Positions 1 to 6,277 of a DNA stretch of 12,679 nucleotides are shown in pieces (the stretch's first letter is position 1; every line of letters starts with the position of its first letter). The translations under genes and the position numbers were made by a program. The DNA lies in assembly GCA_002307055.1 (NCBI GenBank), contig DBTM01000029.1:1-12679 (forward strand), given 5' to 3'. The DNA is from Clostridiales bacterium UBA1316 (GTDB lineage Bacteria; Bacillota; Clostridia; Oscillospirales; Oscillospiraceae). The notes beneath the pieces are model-generated. The model had not been told where the DNA came from. It saw only the letters and a program-made list of their open reading frames with translations, and made no database searches.

Positions 1-425
1 GGACTTTTTTATTGACAACAACACCAGAAAATCAGAAAAACAAATTGTCCTTGTTCCAGAGCTCGCTGACATACCGAGATAAGCGGATTGAAGGGTATGA
101 TGCTGTTTGCTTAACGGAGGTTGTCGAGCATATTGATCCAAACCGTTTAGCGGCTTTTGAGCGGGTAGTGTTTGAATTTGCCGCGCCGAAGACAGTGATT
201 CTCACAACCCCCAATGCCGAATATAACGTCAACTACGAAAGACTCAATGCCGATAAATATCAGCATAAGGACCATCGATTTGAGTGGACGAGAGCACAGT
301 TCGGTGCTTGGGCTAAAGCAGTTTGCGCGCAGTTCGGATATACCGTTGCCTTTTCAGATATTGGAGAAATAAGTGAAGCGATTGGATCGTCGACACAGAT
401 GGGGGTGTTTACAAAATGCGAATAG
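1..425 (+). CDS. hen1: Hen1 RNA 3'-terminal ribose 2'-O-methyltransferase, C-terminal part (5' end outside window)
   Basis: This is the C-terminal end of bacterial Hen1. The enzyme uses S-adenosylmethionine to methylate the 2'-OH of the 3'-terminal nucleotide of broken RNA before Pnkp seals it, so that the repaired site resists re-cleavage. The frame is open from base 3 and has no convincing start in the window. The TTG at 12 is internal, because family-typical sequence (SSLTYRDKR, bases 60-90) needs an N-terminal part upstream. The metal-binding set is visible: ExxEH in LTEVVEHID and the His of DHRFEWTR. Also present are the TTPNAEYNV block and the family-typical GSSTQMGVF end. The glycine-rich SAM-binding motif must lie upstream of the window. 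The stop codon overlaps the start of pnkp by 10 bp, so the two are translationally coupled. Family assignment is very secure; activity is inferred. Confidence 0.93.
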   Translation, partial: TFLLTTTPENQKNKLSLFQSSLTYRDKRIEGYDAVCLTEVVEHIDPNRLAAFERVVFEFAAPKTVILTTPNAEYNVNYERLNADKYQHKDHRFEWTRAQFGAWAKAVCAQFGYTVAFSDIGEISEAIGSSTQMGVFTKCE

Positions 426-2980
426 AAATTCCTGAGTTTTGCCTCGTTGCGTTGGTCGGCGGCACCTCAAGCGGGAAATCAACGTTTGCTGCAAAGCATT
501 TTAAACCGACAGAGGTGCTGTCCTCTGATTACTTCCGGGGACTGGTTGCTGATGATGAAAACGATCAGAGCGCATCGGCTGCCGCTTTTGATGCGCTATA
601 TTACATTGCGTCAAAACGGCTTGATGCCATGAAGCTCACAGTAATCGACGCTACCAACATCCGGGAATCTGACAGAAAGCAAGTGATCAGTCTGTCGAAA
701 GAACAAGACTGCCACGCCGCGGCAATTGTATTCAATATACCGGAGAAGCTGTGCCTTGAAAGAAACGCGCAACGTGCTGACAGGCAGCTGCCGGAGCGGG
801 TCATACAGCGGCATTGCAGCGAAATCAAACGCTCACTGAAATCGCTTAAACGGGAGGGCTTCCGATTCATCTATATTTTGAACAGCGCGGAGGATGCTGA
901 GAACGCGGAGATAGTCCGCACCCGCCTTTGGAACGATAAACGTGATGAACATGGACCGTTTGATATCATCGGCGATATTCATGGCTGTTATGATGAACTG
1001 TGTGCCTTGCTGAAGAAACTTGGATATGCAGCTAATAAAGAAGGTATTATGATGCATCCTGAGGTGAGGAAAGCCGTTTTCCTAGGCGATCTTTGTGATC
1101 GCGGACCTAAAAATACAGCGGTTCTGCGCCTTGTGATGTCCATGGCCGGAGCAGGGAGCGCCTTGTGCGTACCGGGAAACCACGATATAAAACTACTGCG
1201 AAAGCTCAATGGACGAGACGTACAGATATCTCACGGACTACAAAATACTGTTGATGAGCTGCTGCTTGAAAGTGACGCATTCCGTACGGAGACTGCGGAA
1301 TTTATAGATTCTCTCATCAGTCATTTTATTCTCGACGACGGGAAGCTGGTTGTCTCGCATGCCGGTATAAAGGGGAAATATATAGGGCGCGGTTCCGCCC
1401 GCGTGCGCGATTTTTGCCTGTATGGTGAGACGACGGGTGAAAACGATGAATACGGCCTTCCGGTGCGGCTCAACTGGGCATCTGAATACCGCGGAAGGGC
1501 AATTATCACATTTGGCCATGTTCCGCAGATTGAGCCTGTTATTTTGAATAATACTTACTGTCTCGATACAGGCTGCGTTTTTGGAGGTAAGCTCACCGCA
1601 CTTCGGTACCCTGAAAAAGAACTTGTTTCTGTCCCCGCACAGCAATGCTATTTCGAACCTGCCAGGCCGCTTACCCCGCAGCTTGAAACCAGGGATGATA
1701 TGCTGTACCTCGACGATGTCAACGGAAAAAAGTTCATACAGACAAAACTGACACCGTCAATCACGATCCGAGAAGAAAACGCAGCCGCGGCGTTGGAGGT
1801 TATGAGCCGATACGCGGCTGACCCGCATTGGCTTATCTATTTGCCGCCCACAATGTCACCCTGTGAAACAAGTAAGCTGCCCGATTATCTCGAATATCCG
1901 ACTGAAGCTTTTCGGTATTATAATGACAGAGGCATATCGAAGGTCGTCTGTGAGAAAAAGCATATGGGTTCAAGGGCAGTGATTATTCTCTGCCGGGATA
2001 TTGAAACAGCAAAAAAACGCTTTGGCACCAAAGACGCGCATCAAGGGATCATCTATACCAGAACGGGCCGCCATTTCTTTGAAGAGGACGAAATGGAAAC
2101 CGGTATTTTAGCGCGATTGGACACAGCTTTGAGTAAAAACGGTTTTTGGGAAGCCTTGAAGACGGATTGGGTTTGCCTTGACACTGAGCTGATGCCTTGG
2201 TCGGCGAAAGCTCAGGCACTCCTGCAGAAGCAATATGCGCCGGTCGGGTGTTCCGGCAAAACCGCATTAACCGCAGCGGCAGAAGCTCTGCGGAAAGGAG
2301 CCTCGCGAGAGAATATTTCATATGAAGTAAGTGCTGAGACCTCCGGACAGAATGTTGATTTACGCTCGGTGCTTTCTCGGTTCGAAGACAGGCTGCGCGC
2401 GGTGGAGGGGTATGTGGAGGCGTATCGCGAATATTGCTGGACAGTTAATTCCCTTAATGATATCAGAATCGCTCCTTTTCATGTTTTGGCGACAGAGGGG
2501 AGCGTCCACAGTGATAAAGATCATGTATGGCACATGGAGACCATTAAAACGTACTGTCTGACTGACGATCCGATGTTTATACCTACAGATTACCTGGTTG
2601 TCAATCTGTCTGAGGCTCAGAGCGTTCAGGCTGGGATTGATTGGTGGCTGAAGCTTACGGGTTCCGGCGGCGAAGGCATGGTGGTCAAGCCTTTTAATTA
2701 TATTGCCGTACGCGGCACAGAGCTGCTGCAGCCCGCTGTCAAGTGCCGGGGTCGAGAGTATCTGCGCATCATTTACGGCCCTGAATATACCATGCCGGAG
2801 CATATGGAGCGGCTGAAAAAGCGTTCTCTCAACAGAAAACGGCAGCTCGCCTTATCAGAGTTTTATCTCGGAATGGAGTCACTTGACCGCTTTGCAGCAC
2901 GGGAACCGTTATACAGAGTACATGAGTGCGCTTTCGGTGTACTTGCTTTTGAAAGCGAACCGGTTGATCCCAGGTTATAA
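416..2980 (+). CDS. pnkp: Pnkp polynucleotide kinase-phosphatase / RNA ligase (three-domain RNA repair enzyme)
   Basis: An 854-residue bacterial Pnkp, the normal full length. The N-terminal 5'-kinase has the P-loop GGTSSGKST (15-23; Lys21, Ser22), Asp38, and Arg116/Arg120 in ERNAQR, the same positions as the well-studied Clostridium thermocellum enzyme. The central 2',3'-phosphatase is a metallophosphoesterase: GDIHG (Asp187, His189), GDLCDRGP (224-231), GNHD (254-257), SHAG (314-317) and FGHVP (366-370). The C-terminal adenylyltransferase has motif I KHMGSR with nucleophile Lys515, then RTGRHFF, LDTELMPW (about 586-593), EGMVVKP (about 753-759) and VKCRGREYLRIIYG (about 774-787). All catalytic blocks are intact. 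Known biology: Pnkp alone cannot seal and needs Hen1, with which it forms a heterotetramer; the 10-bp overlap with hen1 fits equimolar synthesis. The ATG at 416 has a G-rich site (GGGGG) upstream. The target in this organism, probably tRNA cut by ribotoxins, is inferred. Confidence 0.97.
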   Translation: MRIEIPEFCLVALVGGTSSGKSTFAAKHFKPTEVLSSDYFRGLVADDENDQSASAAAFDALYYIASKRLDAMKLTVIDATNIRESDRKQVISLSKEQDCHAAAIVFNIPEKLCLERNAQRADRQLPERVIQRHCSEIKRSLKSLKREGFRFIYILNSAEDAENAEIVRTRLWNDKRDEHGPFDIIGDIHGCYDELCALLKKLGYAANKEGIMMHPEVRKAVFLGDLCDRGPKNTAVLRLVMSMAGAGSALCVPGNHDIKLLRKLNGRDVQISHGLQNTVDELLLESDAFRTETAEFIDSLISHFILDDGKLVVSHAGIKGKYIGRGSARVRDFCLYGETTGENDEYGLPVRLNWASEYRGRAIITFGHVPQIEPVILNNTYCLDTGCVFGGKLTALRYPEKELVSVPAQQCYFEPARPLTPQLETRDDMLYLDDVNGKKFIQTKLTPSITIREENAAAALEVMSRYAADPHWLIYLPPTMSPCETSKLPDYLEYPTEAFRYYNDRGISKVVCEKKHMGSRAVIILCRDIETAKKRFGTKDAHQGIIYTRTGRHFFEEDEMETGILARLDTALSKNGFWEALKTDWVCLDTELMPWSAKAQALLQKQYAPVGCSGKTALTAAAEALRKGASRENISYEVSAETSGQNVDLRSVLSRFEDRLRAVEGYVEAYREYCWTVNSLNDIRIAPFHVLATEGSVHSDKDHVWHMETIKTYCLTDDPMFIPTDYLVVNLSEAQSVQAGIDWWLKLTGSGGEGMVVKPFNYIAVRGTELLQPAVKCRGREYLRIIYGPEYTMPEHMERLKKRSLNRKRQLALSEFYLGMESLDRFAAREPLYRVHECAFGVLAFESEPVDPRL

Positions 2981-3026
2981 ACTCTCAATAAACTGCGGAT
3001 GCGCAGCGCATTAAAAGCATGTAAAA

Positions 3027-3052
3027 ACAAGCCCGCAGCAATGCGGGCTTGT
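3027..3052. terminator. Bidirectional intrinsic terminator with GNRA tetraloop
   Basis: A perfect 11-bp stem (ACAAGCCCGCA, 3027-3037, with 3042-3052) closes a GCAA tetraloop on the + strand. It lies between the convergent pnkp and arsC-like genes. On the minus strand the hairpin is followed by TTTTTAC, a good U-tract, so it should stop the leftward transcript. On the plus strand it is followed by CATATTTTA, a weaker tract, and probably ends hen1-pnkp less efficiently. Confidence 0.9.
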
Positions 3053-3064
3053 CATATTTTACGC

Positions 3065-3397
3065 TTATTCCCATTCCTTCCACACGTCGGGGCAATAACC
3101 GACGGTGGCTTTTTTGCCGTTTCTCACGATGGGGGTTTTGATGAGGGCGGGGTTTTCGAAGAGCTTTTCTTCTTTGGCGGCGTCGTGGGCGAGATACTCC
3201 AGGATTTCGGCGTCTTTGGCGTCTGAATCCATCATCGCATTTAATCCGACAGCCGCTTTGACGCTGCCGAACTCGCCTTTGCTCATGCCGTATCTCAATA
3301 TGTCAATGCTCTGGAATTTGACGCGGCGCTCTTTGAAATAGCGCTCGGCCTTTTTCGTGTCAAAGCATTTCGATTTACCGAATATTTGTATGTTCAT
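3065..3397 (-). CDS. ArsC/Spx-family thioredoxin-fold protein (YffB-like)
   Basis: A 110-residue protein of the ArsC/Spx/YffB family. It begins with the family's beta-strand and redox loop, MNIQIFGKSKCFDTKKAERY (active Cys11), followed by the helix and FQSIDI strand. It ends with LIKTPIVRNGKKATVGY and a Trp-rich tail. It lacks the CxxC of Spx (Cys11 is followed by FDT, with no second Cys at +3), and the arginine usual before TP in arsenate reductases is Lys (IKTPIV). It is therefore best called an ArsC-like family member of unknown substrate rather than a proven arsenate reductase or an Spx regulator. The ATG at 3397 has only a weak ribosome binding site. It is the last gene of the leftward rnj group, 41 bp after the orphan RNase J domain and directly before the terminator. 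No arsenic-resistance genes are nearby. Confidence 0.85.
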   Translation of the reverse strand: MNIQIFGKSKCFDTKKAERYFKERRVKFQSIDILRYGMSKGEFGSVKAAVGLNAMMDSDAKDAEILEYLAHDAAKEEKLFENPALIKTPIVRNGKKATVGYCPDVWKEWE

Positions 3398-3438
3398 ATC
3401 GTACTGTTCTCATCTTTGAAATTATTCCTGACGGATGT

Positions 3439-3780
3439 TTAGCTTATTTTTATATCCGGCAGTATGAAGGGACAGCGTTTTGTTTTTTCGTAAAGGCGGT
3501 CGGAGAGTGCGGTCACAATGGCCCCCTGCAGGGACGCGGCATCGGTGATGTTCGATTCGGCGCAGTTACTCAGCGTGCTGACGACGACATTCTTGAGCTC
3601 GCGTATTATTTCTTCCGATTCTCTGGCATAGATGAAGCCGCGCGTAATGATATCCGGTTCTGAAATCATGCTGCCGTCTTCGGCTGACAGATTGACGATG
3701 ACAACGATCATGCCATCCTGTGCAAGCCGTTTTCTGTCGCGGAGTGAAACAATACCATTTTCTCGAATAAGATTGTCCAT
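3439..3780 (-). CDS. Free-standing RNase J C-terminal domain (partial tandem duplicate of rnj)
   Basis: A 113-residue protein from ATG at 3780 (an in-frame GTG at 3786 would add two residues). Hand alignment of its last 101 residues with residues 452-552 of the neighbouring RNase J gives about 70 identities without gaps, including the blocks DGMIVVIVNLS and PDIITRGFIY. It contains none of the metallo-beta-lactamase or beta-CASP domains, so it cannot be a nuclease. In RNase J this small C-terminal domain contributes to oligomerisation. GGAG (3791-3794) is 10 nt from the ATG and 4 nt from the GTG, so the start is not settled. Many nucleotide differences from the rnj copy are at third codon positions, which suggests the reading frame was kept under selection after duplication. 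It could modulate RNase J assembly (inference), or be a remnant of a second rnj that lost its 5' part. Homology is certain, expression uncertain. Confidence 0.8.
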   Translation of the reverse strand: MDNLIRENGIVSLRDRKRLAQDGMIVVIVNLSAEDGSMISEPDIITRGFIYARESEEIIRELKNVVVSTLSNCAESNITDAASLQGAIVTALSDRLYEKTKRCPFILPDIKIS

Positions 3781-3792
3781 ACACACAGTACT

Positions 3793-3843
3793 CCAAAATT
3801 ATATTTCAGCCGAAATTATATTTCAGCCGAAATTATATTTCGG
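3793..3843 (-). repeat. Three tandem 17-nt units, each a 7-bp hairpin, between rnj and the orphan domain
   Basis: The units are exactly contiguous. In transcription order they are CCGAAATATAATTTCGG (3843-3827), CTGAAATATAATTTCGG (3826-3810) and CTGAAATATAATTTTGG (3809-3793). Each folds as RNA into a 7-bp stem with an AUA loop. The substitutions between units turn Watson-Crick pairs into G-U pairs rather than breaking them. The first unit contains the rnj stop codon (3833-3835) and the last one runs into the GGAG ribosome binding site of the orphan domain. A role in translation or mRNA stability is inferred; slippage-generated repeats are the plain alternative. Confidence 0.85.
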
Positions 3844-5491
3844 TAATGACCGGTAAAATCATGGGGTTGCGTTTGGTCTTTTTATAAAGGTAGTTGGAAA
3901 GGTCGGACTTGACGGCGTTTTTCAGGGAGGCGAAATCGGTGACCTTGTCGGCGGCGCAATTATTCAGCGTGCTGATGACAATGTCCTTGAGCTCGCGCAT
4001 CATTTCTTCCGATTCCTTGACGTAGATGAAGCCGCGCGTAATGATGTCCGGCCCGGAAATCATACTGCCGTCTTCGGTTGACAGATTGACAATGACGACG
4101 ATCATACCGTCCTGAGCCAGATGCTTCCTGTCGCGGAGGACAACGGCACCGACGTCTCCGACGCCTGTACCGTCCACATAGGTTTTACCTGAGGGGACGG
4201 TGCCGTTTTTCTTAATTGATCTGCTGGTGAGCTCTATGACCTGACCGATATCAGCAATGACGATATTTTTTGGGTCAACGCCCATCAGCTGAGCAATTTT
4301 GGCATGGGTGCAGAGGTGGCGGTATTCGCCGTGCAGCGGGACGAAGAACTTTGGTTTTATAAGCGCCAGCATCATTTTCAGCTCTTCCTGATAGGCGTGG
4401 CCGGAAACGTGCAGGTCGGAATATTTATCGTAAAACACCTCGGCACCGCGGCGGAACAGCTCGTCAATGACACGGCTGATCGACTTTTCGTTGCCGGGGA
4501 TGGCGGAAGCGGAGATGATGACACGGTCGCCGGGCTTAATGTCGACCTGGCGGTGGTCGGAGAACGCCATACGGTACAGGGCGCTCATCGTCTCACCCTG
4601 ACTGCCCGTCGTGATGATGACGATTTTTTCGGGCGGCATGTTCTTTATTTGGTTTAATTCCATGAGGATGCCTTTGGGCACATCCATACAGCCGAGCTCG
4701 GTGGAGACCTTCAGGATGTTTTCCATGCTGCGCCCGGTGACGGCAACGCGCCGTCCGTATTTTGCGGCGCAGTTGATGACCTGCTGAATCCGATGGACGT
4801 TTGAGGCAAAGGTGGTGACGAGTATGCGGGAGGTGCAGCCGCGGAAGAGCTCATCAAAGCCCTCGCCGACTTTGCTTTCCGAAATGGAATAGCCGGGCTT
4901 TTCAACATTCGTCGAGTCGGCTAAAAGGGCGATGACGCCGCGGTTGCCGAGTTCTCCGAAACGGGCAAGGTCGATCATATTGCCGGAAATCGGCGTGGTG
5001 TCAATCTTGAAGTCGCCGGTGTGGACGATGGTTCCGATGGGTGTTTTAATAGCCAGCGATACGGCACCGGGAATCGAATGGTTGATGTGGACGAATTCGA
5101 CTTTAAAGCACCCGACCTTAAAGGACTCTCCGGCGGTGAGTGTTGTGATGGAAGCTGTCTCCAGCAGACCGTGCTCGGCCAGCTTGATTTCGACGAGACC
5201 GGCTGTAAAGGGTGTTGCGTAAATAGGCACGTTGAGCTCACGCAGGATATAGGGGACGGCGCCGATGTGGTCCTCGTGCCCATGTGTCAGAACGAGTGCG
5301 CGCACTCTGTTCTTGTTTTTGACGAGGTAGGTGAAGTCGGGTATGACAATATCAACCCCGTACATTTCGTCATCGGGAAAGCCGAGGCCACAGTCGACAA
5401 TGAGAATGTCTCCGCCGAATTCGTAGACGTAGAGATTCTTGCCGATCTCACTGAGGCCGCCAAGAGCGATGATTTTTAGTTTTTCTGCCAT
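3833..5491 (-). CDS. rnj: Ribonuclease J (5'-3' exo/endoribonuclease)
   Basis: A 552-residue RNase J, close to the usual length of about 555. RNase J degrades RNA 5' to 3' from monophosphorylated ends and also cuts internally; it is central to mRNA decay and rRNA maturation in Firmicutes. The metallo-beta-lactamase core has the dinuclear zinc motif HGHEDH (70-75), His138 (INHS) and Asp160 (HTGDFK). The beta-CASP domain shows the VTTFASN, ITTGSQGE, VSGHAYQEE and VPLHGEYRHL blocks. Residues from about 450 form the small C-terminal domain, duplicated downstream. The ATG at 5491 is preceded by AAGGAG 12 nt away. It is the first gene of the leftward group, with its own strong promoter at 5772-5801 and a leader of about 270 nt. 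J1 and J2 cannot be separated from this sequence alone; no second full copy is in the window. Confidence 0.97.
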   Translation of the reverse strand: MAEKLKIIALGGLSEIGKNLYVYEFGGDILIVDCGLGFPDDEMYGVDIVIPDFTYLVKNKNRVRALVLTHGHEDHIGAVPYILRELNVPIYATPFTAGLVEIKLAEHGLLETASITTLTAGESFKVGCFKVEFVHINHSIPGAVSLAIKTPIGTIVHTGDFKIDTTPISGNMIDLARFGELGNRGVIALLADSTNVEKPGYSISESKVGEGFDELFRGCTSRILVTTFASNVHRIQQVINCAAKYGRRVAVTGRSMENILKVSTELGCMDVPKGILMELNQIKNMPPEKIVIITTGSQGETMSALYRMAFSDHRQVDIKPGDRVIISASAIPGNEKSISRVIDELFRRGAEVFYDKYSDLHVSGHAYQEELKMMLALIKPKFFVPLHGEYRHLCTHAKIAQLMGVDPKNIVIADIGQVIELTSRSIKKNGTVPSGKTYVDGTGVGDVGAVVLRDRKHLAQDGMIVVIVNLSTEDGSMISGPDIITRGFIYVKESEEMMRELKDIVISTLNNCAADKVTDFASLKNAVKSDLSNYLYKKTKRNPMILPVITEI

Positions 5492-5771
5492 GGAAAAATA
5501 AATCTCCTTAAAATAATATTTGCGTTATGTAATTTGTAATGGGCGCGAACATAAAAAACAAGAGCTCAAAGGAATAAAAGTCTCGGCCCTGAATCGCCTT
5601 GACTGACAATGTCCCTTGACCTTGCACGAATATGCTCAATTTATAAAAAAGTACTTCTGTACATAAAGCCGCTGTTAGGGCCGTTCGAGGCTCCTGAATT
5701 GCCGTAAGCAAATGATTATAAACCGTTATGACATTTCCAACATCATTATAACCATATTTATTATAAATATG
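5492..5771 (-). other. Long 5' leader of rnj, no gene recognised
   Basis: About 270 nt lie between the predicted rnj transcription start (near 5765) and its ATG. I find no convincing protein here; a minus-strand frame at 5508-5711 has no ribosome binding site or recognisable sequence. There is no T-box motif or riboswitch I can identify. A T-run follows a very short GTAC-AGAA-GTAC inverted repeat (5652-5663), too weak to call a terminator. The length leaves room for post-transcriptional control, which is inference only. Confidence 0.45.
5753..5771. promoter_or_regulatory. Perfect 9-bp AT-rich palindrome at the rnj transcription start (possible operator)
   Basis: CATATTTAT and ATAAATATG are perfect inverted arms around one base (5762). 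On the minus strand the site begins one base past the -10 box, so it spans the expected rnj start point. That is a typical place for a repressor operator or an initial-transcript element. A related half-site occurs at the same place in the rpe promoter. No regulator is known from this window, and AT-rich palindromes arise easily by chance. Confidence 0.45.
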
Positions 5772-5801
5772 ATTATATTATGAAGTACAGCCGTTTGTCA
5801 A
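5772..5801 (-). promoter_or_regulatory. Predicted sigma-A promoter of rnj
   Basis: On the minus strand there is a perfect -35 TTGACA (5801-5796), an 18-bp spacer, and a perfect -10 TATAAT (5777-5772). It points towards rnj, with a start predicted near 5765. Both hexamers match consensus exactly, which is rare by chance in a non-coding stretch. Confidence 0.8.
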
Positions 5802-6277
5802 ACAAATCTGACAAAATCGGTATTAGGAAATTGTATATACGGACTGAAAGTCTTAAATGTATGATATTTACCATTGCTTGGCAAAGCAGCTGCGAGGAGG
5901 CGCTGTGCTTATCAAACTATCTTCACACAAAACGAAAACAATGCCTCTCTGGAAAACAGTCGAGACCCTTATTACTGCTTACATCGCTTAAATCAACCCA
6001 GCTGATGCGCGCGGGACTCGTCTGCCCTGAAAAGCGGTGGGTAATCATGCGAGATGACGTGCTTTCAACTATATTTATTGCTCTTTCAGTAATAATACGA
6101 TGGCTCAAACATAAAAGGTGTATACTAAACTTACCCGTTATTGAGCAGCGAAGCCTGACGATTTCAGATATTCTTATCTATACTTCAAACCTGACATTGA
6201 GCGATGAATGCTTACTCAATCGTATAAGCCAATATTATAGGCAAAAAGCGTGTAAATAAGCGAATTACGATGAAAGG
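5802..6277. other. AT-rich stretch with unresolved, possibly degenerate coding sequence
   Basis: No confident gene lies here. A rightward frame at 5780-6259 (159 codons) starts inside the rnj promoter without a ribosome binding site. Its last part, roughly 6030-6259 (SDILIYTSNLTLSDECLL and onward), looks more protein-like than its first part. It is in the same frame as the next gene at 6278, separated only by a TAA and 18 bases. In another frame, 5857-5991 encodes 44 residues of protein-like sequence (AKQLRGGAVLIKLSSHK). Together these could be a decayed gene with a frameshift and a stop, or chance open frames. A possible rightward promoter, CTGACG (6155-6160), 18 bp, TATACT (6179-6184), lies about 95 bp before the next gene. 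Confidence 0.35.

Noticed and set aside
1238..1645. Long minus-strand open frame inside pnkp (also 2360-2803 minus).
   Set aside because: Both lie opposite intact Pnkp catalytic blocks and show no recognisable protein or ribosome binding site; they are antisense shadows.
4304..5479. Plus-strand open frames opposite rnj (4304-4657, 4932-5222, 5021-5479).
   Set aside because: They mirror conserved RNase J coding sequence and are explained by its codon bias.
5680..5700. GTTCGAG resembling a tRNA T-loop.
   Set aside because: The flanking bases do not give a proper 5-bp stem with a 7-nt loop, and no acceptor, D or anticodon arm is found around it.
5508..5711. Minus-strand 67-codon frame in the rnj leader.
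   Set aside because: No ribosome binding site and no protein-like pattern; it falls in the predicted untranslated leader.
5923..6108. Minus-strand 61-codon frame in the AT-rich stretch.
   Set aside because: No start signal and no family resemblance; it is no better than the competing rightward frames.
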